Source: Casuarina equisetifolia
Lineage: Eukaryota; Streptophyta; Magnoliopsida; Fagales; Casuarinaceae
Reading direction: 5' to 3'
Length of the DNA: 64,000 nt
Assembly: GCA_028551475.1 (NCBI GenBank)
Contig: CM052360.1
Coordinates: 20,804,682-20,868,681 of the forward strand
The translations under genes were made by a program, and so were the position numbers. Of this stretch, positions 1 through 16,000 are shown in pieces; within the stretch, counting starts at the first letter, position 1, and every line of letters starts with the position of its first letter. The notes beneath the pieces were generated by a model. The model saw only the letters and a program-made list of their open reading frames with translations. It had not been told where the DNA came from and did not search any database.

Positions 1-244
1 CAATCATGTCGAGCTTGAGCAGCCGTTTGAACCTGGAATTGAAGACTTGGTCCAACGAAGGCGGGTCCTTCTGGGCTCGCTTCAAGACCTGCACCGTTTG
101 AATTGCTTCGGTGCTGAGGTTCCTCCCTCTCTGCAGTGGTTTCCGATTCTTGCTTCTATTGCTCATTTCCACCATCACGCACCGAGTTTTGGAAGGAGAC
201 CACAGAAGATTAAAGGAAGGAGTTCGAGTTGCAGACAAGCTCAT
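1..244 (-). CDS. THA8-like PPR protein, N-terminal part (cut by window edge)
   Basis: On the minus strand an ATG at 244-242 opens a frame that stays open for 81 codons to the left edge, so the gene is incomplete. The first ~45 residues are Ser/Thr/Arg/Asn-rich with few acidic residues, as in an organelle transit peptide. They are followed by EAIQTVQVLKRAQKD and then VFNSRFKRLLKLDM, which I recognise as the conserved start of small plant PPR proteins related to THYLAKOID ASSEMBLY 8 (At3g46870/At1g62350 group, from memory). THA8 itself helps splice chloroplast group II introns; the role of THA8-like members is less clear. A CT repeat lies directly upstream in the probable 5' leader. The gene is divergent from the GluRS gene, with about 1.5 kb between the two start codons. 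Family assignment rests on about 35 residues and the PPR repeats themselves are outside the window. Confidence 0.7.
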   Translation of the reverse strand, partial: MSLSATRTPSFNLLWSPSKTRCVMVEMSNRSKNRKPLQRGRNLSTEAIQTVQVLKRAQKDPPSLDQVFNSRFKRLLKLDMI

Positions 245-274
245 CTCTCTCTCTCTCTCTCTCTCCCTCTCTCT
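244..274. repeat. CT/GA microsatellite in a 5' leader
   Basis: An almost pure CT run, with one CCCT interruption, sits immediately upstream of the start codon of the minus-strand PPR gene. It reads as GA on that gene's sense strand. Pyrimidine or GA runs are common in plant core promoters and 5' leaders. Confidence 0.85.
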
Positions 275-306
275 GCGTTTCCTCGCCAACAGATAGAGAT
301 TTGTAA

Positions 307-574
307 AAATTATATCATCTTTATACAATTCTTAGTCTCACTGTTTATGGCCAATTAATGGATTATTTTCCGTCTCAATGATCAAGATGTAACTAATAAG
401 TTTTATATTATTAAAAAATATATTAACATTTATACTTAAAAGAATTATATTAATACATAAAAATTATATTATTTTTATATAATTTTTGATTTCACTATTT
501 ATGGGCAACTTATGGATTATTTTTATCTCAAATTTTCAATTATTAAAAAATTCATTATTCAATTAAAAGTCATC

Positions 575-615
<41 letters not shown>

Positions 616-905
616 GATTATTAGTATATTTTTTAACAATATGAAACTTATTTGTTACATTTTAACATATCTTTTCACTAAAATGATTAAATTATAAAAC
701 TATCATGATATTACATTATGTTGACAATATTTATTAACCAATTAAAAGTCAATTAATAATTAGTGGAATTTATTATTATATAGATAATTATTGATTTATT
801 TTTTAACAATATGATATTTATTGGTCATATCTTAATATGTCCATTCACTATTATGACTAAATTATCACATTATTGTGATATTGCATTATATTGACAAATA
901 CATAA
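307..905. repeat. AT-rich imperfect tandem duplications
   Basis: Two diverged direct repeats fill this intergenic stretch. The segment at 307-385 recurs at about 461-540 (both contain a TTTATGG...ATGGATTATTTT core). The segment at about 625-735 recurs at 797-905 with a period near 170 bases (both contain TTTTTTAACAATATGA and a CATTATRTTGACAA core). No coding potential was seen. These look like local duplications of AT-rich spacer DNA. Confidence 0.6.
578..609. repeat. (TA)n microsatellite
   Basis: About 15 consecutive TA dinucleotides inside the AT-rich intergenic region between the PPR gene and the GluRS gene. Confidence 0.9.
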
Positions 906-5715
<4,810 letters not shown>

Positions 5716-5874
5716 GAATTCACAGTTTTGGCCGGCTTTTAGAAAAATCAGCTCTTTTGATTGTTATTCTCAGTTGTTTTAAACATATTAATGTTTATAA
5801 AAGATATGCAGAATATTACAGCATTTGCTGGGTGACTGCGTTTTTGCATATCTGTAATGTGGATCGGGGTACCG

Positions 5875-5880
5875 AATAAA
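5875..5880 (+). promoter_or_regulatory. Possible poly(A) signal of the GluRS gene
   Basis: An AATAAA hexamer lies about 160 bases after the GluRS stop codon, a plausible near-upstream polyadenylation element. Plant poly(A) signals are loose, so this is suggestive only. Confidence 0.45.
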
Positions 5881-6875
5881 GCAACCAATTCTATTATATA
5901 TGTCTGGTTAGGTATCACCATCATCTATGTACCAAATTATTTATATATGGCTTAAAAAATGGACACTTCGCTGCATTTGCTGTTTCGCTCAACCTCTTTT
6001 GTTCTCTTGTGATCACGACAGAAGAACTAATGCAGCTGATATCTTTGATTCTTGGCTAGGTGTTGTTTTCTAGTCATTAAGAACTTTAAAGACAATTAGA
6101 TTAGCATTCTGGGACGTTTCATTGTTCAAGAAACAGATTGTACAAGATTATGAGATGGTCTGCCTGCCAGTGGACATTCCACTGGTCCCATTATCACAAA
6201 ACTATAGACAAATGAGGGACTGATAAGAATATGTATTATTCAAAGTCTTATCTGTTTAATGATCTTAAACATGTTGTCACATCAATGAAGATGATGGGTG
6301 GAATCTTGGTAGCAAAACGGAGAATAGTGTAAGTGGTGCATTTGTCACTTCTGCAAAAGCTGTCAAACCCTACAAAAATTTCCAGGGGAAAATTCTCGGT
6401 AGCCCAAGTTAGTCAGCAACTTGCACGTAAGACGAGAATCTCAAGAATATTATTAATAAACATACACGAATTTGTGAACAAAAAGTTTAATTTTTCAATA
6501 TGATATTAGAACTTCAATTGATTCTTCTAAATTATATGTAAAGGAAGATAAAAAATGTAACTCGAATGCCGATGTTGCTACTGTGAAAGAAATATATAAA
6601 AACAAGAGTTTCAAATAAAAAGATAAAATTCTTGAGATAAACCTTTAATAAGAAATAAACTCTCTAATCTTTGAATTTGAGAGACAGGTATGGTAAAGTA
6701 AGAGAAATAAAGGGAGATTTTTCATAAATAGGAAGAACCTTCTAATTGTCTGTCACGTGAGAAGCACTCGAGAGAACTGACCGTGGAGGATGCGGAGGTT
6801 ACCTCGCTTTCCGGTACATCGTGAGGTTAACAGATCGAGCTGGTAATTTCATTTTTATCCTTCTCTGACGAGCTA
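5881..6875. other. Intergenic, upstream of BIG1
   Basis: No supported gene. The right half (from about 6760) is GC-richer and likely belongs to the BIG1 promoter and 5' leader. Confidence 0.5.
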
Positions 6876-6914
6876 ATGGACCAGCAAATGGAAGATGTGA
6901 TTTGCTTGAATTGA
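6876..6914 (+). promoter_or_regulatory. uORF plus nested start-stop codon pair in BIG1 leader
   Basis: Upstream of the BIG1 start, ATG at 6876 opens a 12-codon frame ending with TGA at 6912-6914, with a second in-frame ATG at 6888. In another frame an ATG at 6895-6897 is followed at once by TGA (6898-6900), a minimal start-stop uORF. Neither is in frame with the BIG1 ATG at 7001. If the transcript begins upstream of 6876, both could lower initiation at the main start. The transcription start is not known. Confidence 0.5.
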
Positions 6915-6920
6915 AAGCTA

Positions 6921-6996
6921 AGCGAAAACGAAGACGAAGACGAAGACGAGGACGAGGGCGAGGGCGAGGGCGAGGGCGAGGACGGAGACGGAGGAG
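6921..6996 (+). repeat. Purine-rich hexanucleotide repeat (CGAAGA / GAGGGC units)
   Basis: Short repeats of CGAAGA-, CGAGGA- and CGAGGG-type hexamers run almost to the BIG1 start codon. They are open in the BIG1 frame and would read as alternating Arg and Gly, but there is no in-frame ATG before 7001, so they are best regarded as 5' leader. Confidence 0.8.
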
Positions 6997-7000
6997 TAGA

Positions 7001-10000
7001 ATGTCGGCTTCCCAAACCCTCGGTGGCGCGTCGCGTAGCGGGCGGGTGATCGGGCCGTCCTTGGATAAGATCATCAAAAACGCGGCGTGGAGGAAGCACT
7101 CTGGCCTGGTTTCTGCGTGCAAATCCACGCTTGACAAGCTCGAGACGCTCTCGGACTCTCCCAATCCTGATCTCACGTCTGCAATTTTTGGCCTTTCCCG
7201 TGGCGACGCCGAGTTCGTGCTGCAACCCCTCATTCTGGCACTCGAATCAGCCTACGCCAAGGTCGTCGAGCCCGCGCTCGATTGCGCGTTCAAACTGTTC
7301 TCCTTCAACCTCGTCCGCGCTGAGATCGACCGCCCCGATCCCAGCCGTGCGGACGATAAGAGCGCATCAGGTGTTTACAGGATTGTCGAGGCGGTGTGCA
7401 AGTCGGCGAGCCTTGGGGAGGATACGATCGAGCTGGGGGTGCTCCGAGTTCTCCTCTCCGCGGTTCGATCTCCGTGCGTGTTGATCCGCGGGGATTGCTT
7501 GGTGCATATAGTGAGGACATGCTACAATGTGTATCTGGGTGGGTTGAATGGTACCAATCAGATCTGTGCCAAGTCAGTTCTGGCTCAGATCATGGTAATT
7601 GTGTTCTCACGGGTCGAGCAGGACTCCATGGATCTGGGTGTTCACATTACGAGGATCTCCGTTGCGGACTTGTTGGAATTCACGGATAAGAATTTGAACG
7701 AAGGAAGTTCCATTCAATTTTGTCAGAATCTCATCAATGAAGTCATGGATGCTAGTGGCGAAGGAGACGGGTCTATGGAGCAAAAGAAGCAATTACCCGG
7801 CAGGATATTGTCTGGGCCAAATGGCAATGCTCAGTTTCAGGGGCAGGCTTCAAAGAACGAGAACGAGAACGAAAATAGTGAATTAGGTGCTACCAGTAAG
7901 ATTAGGGAGGATGGATTTTTGCTTTTCAAGAATCTGTGTAAATTGTCTATGAAGTTTGTATCTCAGGATCAATCTGATGATCAAATCCTCTTGAGGGGGA
8001 AGGTTTTGTCCTTGGAACTGCTCAAGGTTGTCATGGAGTGTGCAGGTCAACACTGGCGCACAAATGAGAGGCAAGTTCCTGTCAGCTGTGGTCTCTATCA
8101 AAGTTTCTGGCCTTGATCCATTTTTTCTTTATGTATTTCATTTCTGTTCGGCTCCAATTTTATGAATATGATTCTCACAGGCTTCTTGGCAGTTTTTTTT
8201 TTTGTGATTCTGTCCTTTCCAACACGATAGTGATATCACTACCATCCTCATTGTCAACATAGGTCATCTTCTTATAATCAGCATCATGTGATTTTGATTA
8301 ATGAAAATGCATTCTAGATATTTTTGTCTAAGAAATCTTTGAATTTTCGGCAGAATAGCTGTTAAGTATAATTATTAGCCCTGAGGAAGCTATCGAGTGT
8401 ATTTTATGTTTTGGCAGTAATGTTTAAAATCTTCACATCCGGTACCATTTTTCAGTACAATAGGCGGACCTTCACTGCTTACATTTACGTGAGACGTTTG
8501 TGATATATACTATGTACCTTTGTTTTTTTTGCGGTATAATTTTATCTTTCCTTACTTTCAGTCATGTGTATTGTTTTTGAGATTAGTTTAGAAGCTCAAG
8601 TAATTCTCAGCGATCCAGTTTCTAAAATGTTCTGCCGTGCAGTCATGATCAATAACTAATGAAGGTTCCATGATTTTATTTAATTTGGTGCAGGTTCCTT
8701 AACGCAATCAAGCAGTATCTTTGTTTATCGTTGTTAAAGAACAGTGCATTATCAGCTATGGCTATTTTCCAGCTTCAGTGCTCTATTTTTATGAGCTTGT
8801 TATCAAAATTCAGATCAGGATTAAAAGCAGAAATTGGTATTTTTTTCCCCATGCTTGTCCTTCGAGTGCTTGAGAATGTGCTCCAGCCAAGTTTTTTGCA
8901 GAAAATGACTGTCCTTAACTTATTGGAGAAGATTTTGAAAGATCCACAGATTATCATAGATATATTTGTGAACTATGACTGTGATGTGGATGCTCCAAAC
9001 ATTTTTGAAAGGTATTCCTCATCTCTATTACATCTCTACCTTTGTCGTCACTACTGCCTAGAATAGGCACTTTTCGGCAATTCTCAGTAGTGTTATAACA
9101 TTAAAATACGAAAATCTTTAGTTTGTGTAGGGATTGGTATATAGACATCCTGCCTTCATTACCATGGCCTCTATTTTGAATGGGTATTTAGTACTGCTGC
9201 TGGCTTGGCCTTTAATTATTATAAATGTATGATTTTTTTATTTTATTTTTGGTTTAGGGGTAGAAAGTATTTTGATATTTGAGTGTCCCCTTAATTCAAA
9301 GCAAGAAACTGAACCATTTTTTCCTTTATAAAGCATGCTCAAGAAGGTGTGGTTGGGGAAGTGAGTTCTGAATCCTGCTTTTTAAACTCCATTTGGTCGT
9401 GTAATTTTAAAATCTTGCTTCAAAGCGGAAAATTGATGTAGCATGAAGGGAATCTATTAGGAATTCTGAAGGCTATTAATGCAGCGGTTTAGTTAAACAA
9501 GATTTAGGATCTGAAGAAAGATATTAGGCATGAGTAAAACTTTTTATGCTATGTTTGTTAAACATTTTACCAAGTTTTTATTTTTATTTTTATTTTTATT
9601 TTATGGTTGGATTTGAAAATTTTTTGACGTGACAAAAAGTTGAGTGTTTTTGGTGAGAGTGGCATCTGAGAAAAAAATTTCTTTCGGTTGATGATTTTTT
9701 CTTTTTGCTTTGATTTGTAAAACATTTTTTTATGGAATCTACAATTGACATTTTTTTTCTTGGGGACCATTTAAGAATATTGTTTAGTGATCTTTTGGGA
9801 ATTTCTTTTAATCTTTCCAAATAAATAGATAAGAAACATGCTTATTTAAGAAAAAAAATTATTTGTCAGCCCGACTTTGTATTTATAAAAATATTGCAAA
9901 ATAAAGAAATTTTGTAGCATCCTTTTTTCTTTGTTGTGAGATTGGGTCCTTTTTTAATTTTTTAAATAAAGAATACGTTAGTTACTACACCTGAAATGAA

Positions 10001-13000
10001 GTAAATTTTTTTTTTGTCAATTCTTATAAGAATTTGTGAAAAATTTTCTAGAAAGTGTTATGTGATGTGCTTTGTTTCAAAAGTGTCTTTTGTTTCGAGA
10101 AATGAGTTTTCCGTTGGAAGTTTGAGAAAAGTATGTTTTTGGTTTTGAAAAGAGGGAAGACTTCCTGAAACAATGAGCGAATGTAGACATTGTTTGTGGT
10201 TTTATGCCAAAATATTGTTTGGTGAACTTGTCGAATAGTGTCTTATATTTTCAAAATATAAAATAAAATACATTAAGTATGTTTGTTTTGATGGAATAGT
10301 AAGTATTTATTAGATGTAGAACCTGATTTTTTAATAAAATATAAAAATTAAAAATTAAAAATTAAAAACAGGTGTGGCTACATAGCCACCTTTGACTAAA
10401 ACAAAGGTCATCTCATGCCCACCCTTCCTTTGTTGGTGGTGATTATATACTACACCTCACTTTTTTGTTTATGATTATTTTTCAAAGTAAGAAGCCAGCT
10501 TCATGTTTATGCGAAACATTCCTATAAAAAGTTGCAAAAAAATTCTTTTTGGAAGTTTGTTTTATTTTGCTTTTGAAAGGTGTTACTGTTCTCTTTTTGA
10601 AAAATAGTATGTTTTGTCCTTTGAGAAATGATGTTTTGTTAATTTTTTTGACAAAAGTGACTTTTTCTTTTGTCAAATAGAGAAAAATGTTTCTGAAAAC
10701 TTTGATAGATGTAACTTTAGATTCTTTCGGTTAATGTGCTTTGGTCAGGAGCTTGAATCTGAGATTGCATTTCTGAATATGACTTATAGAGGGGGGTTGC
10801 ACTTTACTTATGACAGCAATGGAAAATAGTTTCATAATGAAAGTAATAAAACATAAGTCAATTGTTAATTATGGCATATTTGAAGCTTATATGAGGGTAT
10901 GAATGGGAGGATATTTTCTTGCAATGAGTGGTTTTTCAATGCTAGGCCTTTTGAATCAAGTCCTAGTTTGATCTGAAATCTAAGAAATCCTCTTCTCTGC
11001 ACTTCAGTTTACTGGAAGATGTTGCACTTGATGTTGCTAATTTGAGTTGCCTTAGTGAATTGCTACCAGACAATATTGGCCTCCTATCTGATCTCCAACA
11101 ATAGCTCAATCTTAAGATGTAGGTCGCGTTGAGGGATGCCATGGAGGATCACTGGGGCCAACATTTATCATTCCTCTGGAAATCCTTCAAAAGCCTTCAG
11201 AATAAAAATGTGATCATATTTTTGAGATTTTCATCAGAAGGCAAAATCAAGTGCAATTAAGATTGACCTTAATCTTCTTCTGGAGAAGAAATACCAGTTT
11301 CTCTGGGATTATTTATTCTTCTTATCTCTAGAATTAGAGCTTATTAGTTGTGAATAAATCCATTATTTTGACCTTTCTTATTGTTAGCATTTGCATTGTG
11401 TTTTAGTAATATATATTAAAACCCTTATAATTCCATCAGATGTTTACAGGGTTGTCAACGGCCTTTTGAAAACTGCTCTTGGACCGCCTTCCGGTTCAAC
11501 CACAACTTTGTCACCAGCTCAGGATATGACTTTCCGGCATGAATCGGTCAAATGCTTGGTTAGTATCATTAAGTCAATGGGAGCTTGGATGGACCAGCAG
11601 CTCACTCAAGGAGATTTGTATCTGCCAAGGAGCTCTGAAAGTGATTCTACGGAGAATCATTCAACTCAGAATGGAGAAGATGGAACAGTTGTTGATTATG
11701 AGCTGCATCCAGAAGCAAATTCTGAATCTTCGGATGCTGCTACCCTTGAGCAACGTCGAGCTTATAAAATTGAACTACAGGTTGAGTGTTGTTTTACTAA
11801 GAGGGACTACAAAATAATTTGATGGTCACTCTTTTTTAATGTACCCCTAGAGTTTGCATTTTCTTACAAACGACTGTTGTACTAGTTCCATTTATAATTT
11901 GTCCATTCAGTTGTTTGGTTGCTGTGCCATCACTTTGTGCCTATTATTTCAACGTATTCTGAGATTTCTTTTACCAAGAGTTTGCTTGTTTAACCCTTAT
12001 TGATAACTTTATTGGGTTAAATGCAGAAAGGTATCACTCTTTTCAATAGGAAACCCTCAAAGGGAATTGAGTTTCTGATAAGCACTAAAAAGATTGGTGG
12101 TTCTCCAGAAGCTGTGGCTTCTTTCCTAAAGAATACTTCAGGCCTAAATGAAACCATGATTGGTGATTATTTGGGTGAGAGGGAAGAATTTTCTCTCAAG
12201 GTCATGCATGCTTATGTAGATTCATTCAATTTCAAAGGAATGGATTTTGGCCAATCATTAAGGTTTTTCCTACGGGGCTTCAGATTACCTGGAGAAGCGC
12301 AGAAGATTGACCGTATAATGGAGAAGTTTGCTGAGCGCTTTTGTAAATGCAACCCAAGCTCATTTACCAGTGCAGATACTGCTTATGTTCTAGCATACTC
12401 TGTGATATTGCTAAACACAGATGCCCATAATAACATGGTTAAAGATAAGGTATGCTTGCAGAACCTTTTCCTAATTTGCCTTAGTCAAAATCTGCCAGAT
12501 TTTACCCTTTGCTACTCATATATGTGGGTTAATTTTGGAGTTATTTGCTTGTAACTTGATGTTGATTTTGAAAAACTGGCTTGCATTTATGCAACATCAA
12601 ATATCTCTCAAGATAACATGTTAACCCATTCTGGAAATATTGGGTCAAAGTTTTAAAAAGATTTTTTGAAGTTTTTCTTGCACCTGATTAGGAAGATAAG
12701 CAAATATCACACGTTGTGTTGATTGACTGATTGTTGCTGTAGAACTAGCTTTGATTCTGATCTGATTCCCATTTGACATTGGTTGGCTTACCAGATGACA
12801 AAGGCTGATTTTATTCGAAACAACCGAGGAATAGATGATGGCAAGGATTTGCCTGAAGAGTATCTTGGTTCCCTTTATGATCAGATTGTTAAAAATGAAA
12901 TTAAGATGAGTGATGAGTCATCTGCACCACAAAGCAAACAGGCTACTAGCTTTAATAGCTTATTGGGCTTGGATGGTATACTCAATCTAGTCACTGGGAA

Positions 13001-16000
13001 GCAGGCCGAAGAAAAAGCATTGGGTGCTAATGGGCTTCTTATCAGGCACATCCAGGAGCAGTTTAAGGCAAAATCTGGAAAATCAGAGTAAGCTAAGATG
13101 TAGCTTAGTGAATTTTTGTCTGTTTATGTAACTTTTAATCCTACTTATGGGAAAGCTCTTGCTATGGCTGAAGGATTAATGGGGCTCAGAAGAATGGGAT
13201 GTCTTAGAGTGATTTGGGGCATATAATCCTTCTTTGTAATATTTTGTGACATGTATAAATTGGACAGTTGGTCTATTTCTCTGTTTCCTGTACCTATTGA
13301 AGGTCGTAATATATAATGGCAGATAACTGTGGTAATTTTAACCAATGAATGCTGGTTGGTTACATGTCTTCTGTTCTTTTGTGCCTCATTTTGTTGTCTC
13401 TTTGATACTTGTTATGATTAAGAGTTCATTATGCTTCATTGTTACAGGTCCGTCTATCATGCTGTCAATGATGTAGCAATATTAAGGTTTATGGCAGAGG
13501 TTTGCTGGGGCCCTATGCTGGCAGCTTTCAGTGTGACTCTTGACCAAAGCGATGACAGGCTTGCTACTACTCAATGTCTACAGGGTTTCCGACATGCTGT
13601 GCATGTTACTGCAGTAATGGGCCTGCAGACCCAGAGAGACGCTTTTGTGACATCTGTAGCCAAGTTTACGTATCTCCATTGTGCTGCAGACATGAAACAA
13701 AAAAATGTTGATGCAGTGAAGGTAACTTTGAAATTATTGTAGAAAATCTTTTCTATTTTAAATAGACTATGCTGTGGGAGTAGATTAGTAAGGCTTTTGA
13801 ATGTATACATGTAAATGTGGATCTTGTTTGATTTCTTAGCCACAATAAGGTCAGCAAAGTGAACCATTGGGTTAGGATCCTACCATTTGGATGCAAAATT
13901 CCATAGATGTGAAGATCACTGAATTGTTTTTTGCTTACCCTCCAGTATTTGCTTTTAAGGTTTCTTTTACCAACATGTTTGCTTTTGACAGACAATAATA
14001 TCGATTGCCATTGAAGATGGTAATAATCTTCAGGAAGCATGGGAACACATATTAACATGCTTATCCCGAATTGAGCATCTCCAACTGCTGGGAGAGGGTG
14101 CCCCACCTGATGCATCTTTTTTGACTGCATCCAATGCTGAAGCAGAGGAAAGATCGCCAAAACCTATGGGTTTTCCAAACTTAAAGAAGAAAGGAACTTT
14201 ACAGAATCCAGCTGTGGTAGCTGTTGTTCGTGGGGGCTCATATGACAGTACCACTGTTGGACCTAATACTTCGGGACTGGTTACTCCAGAACAGATTAAT
14301 CACTTTATTGCAAACTTGAATTTACTGGAGCAGATTGGTAATTTTGAGTTGAACCATGTATTTGCTCATAGCCAAAGGCTGAACAGTGAGGCAATAGTAG
14401 CATTTGTTAAAGCCTTATGCAAAGTTTCCACGTCAGAGTTGCAATCTCCAACAGACCCTCGGGTATTCAGCCTCACAAAACTAGTGGAGATTGCGTAAGA
14501 TTCTTCCATTTTCTTGTATAATTTTGTTCCCAATTTATCACTTATCCTACAAGTTTTGATGCAGCATAAATATACAATAATAATAATCAATTATTTCAAA
14601 TATAAACTTTATGTGTCAAAACATAATCATTTAAATCTTATGAATGAAGATAGACTACAGCATGATTTCCATGAAGCCGTCTTTTTCTTTCGTTTTTCTG
14701 GTTGTACTTATTGAAATTCCTCAGTCGGCTCAAAGTCTCTGTTGCTTCCCCTCGACATCTACTGATGTTGAGAATTTCCTAATGACGATTGAGTCATGCA
14801 ACTTTGTTGAACCGAAATGAGAGGAATGTATCTTATGATCAAGGAATTTTATCTTTTGCAGGCATTACAACATGAACCGCATTAGACTAGTGTGGTCTCG
14901 CATGTGGAGTGTTCTCTCTGATTTCTTTGTATCAGTTGGACTGTCAGAAAATCTCTCAGTTGCTATATTTGTCATGGACTCTCTAAGGCAGCTTGCTATG
15001 AAATTTCTGGAGCGTGAGGAACTGGCAAATTACAACTTCCAGAATGAATTTCTTCGACCATTTGTAATTGTTATGCAGAAAAGTGGCTCTGCAGAAATTA
15101 GGGAACTAATAGTCCGGTGCATCTCTCAAATGGTCCTCAGCCGTGTCAGTAATGTGAAGTCCGGCTGGAAAAGTGTTTTCATGGTATGTTAAAATTTGAT
15201 TTCTGATGCAGTAGATATTTACACGCTTTGATACGGAGATCCATTAAAATTCTGGTTTGATGCTGGAAATTTCATATATATTTTTGCAAAATAACCTGTA
15301 CATTGCATGTTGTGAAGAGGATTGCTAGATTTAGTCATGTGGCTAATTCAGTAATGGAATCTTTCTATTACATTTAATTAGGTTGGTACATATGCTTATA
15401 CCCTTTTGTTGTAAAGGGGCAAAAAGGACACCTGCATCAACTAGTAAATGTCTTCTTATTTTTGCTGTTTGTTTCTCAGGTTTTTACAGCTGCTGCAGCT
15501 GATGAGAGGAAGAATATAGTCTTGTTGGCATTTGAGACCATGGAAAAAATAGTGAGAGAATACTTCCCTTATATAACTGAGACAGAGACGATGACTTTCA
15601 CAGATTGTGTCAGGTGCTTGATAACCTTCACAAATAGCAGATTTAATAGTGATGTTAGCCTCAACGCCATTGCATTTCTCCGCTTCTGTGCTGTGAAGCT
15701 TGCTGAAGGAGGACTTGTTTGCAATGATGAGAAAAGTAAGGTAGTTTCTTCAGATGTGGATGTGGATGCTCCAGATATGCAAACTTCTACCAACAAGGAG
15801 GATCATGCATCCTTTTGGATCCCTTTGTTAACAGGTAACTTACTCTGAAAGCTAGATTATCCAGCGATGCTACACCTCAGTCATGATGAGTGGCAGAAGC
15901 AACCGTTGATGAACCAACCTGATTTATTTTTTTGAGTTGCACATATATATGTATATATTTGTATTTCCGTAGCTTTGTGTGTATGGTTCTTTCAATCGTC

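Noticed and set aside
6902..7000. Arg/Gly-rich N-terminal extension of BIG1 (33 codons in frame)
   Set aside because: It would need a TTG start; no in-frame ATG exists before 7001, and BIG1 proteins begin at the MSASQ-like position.
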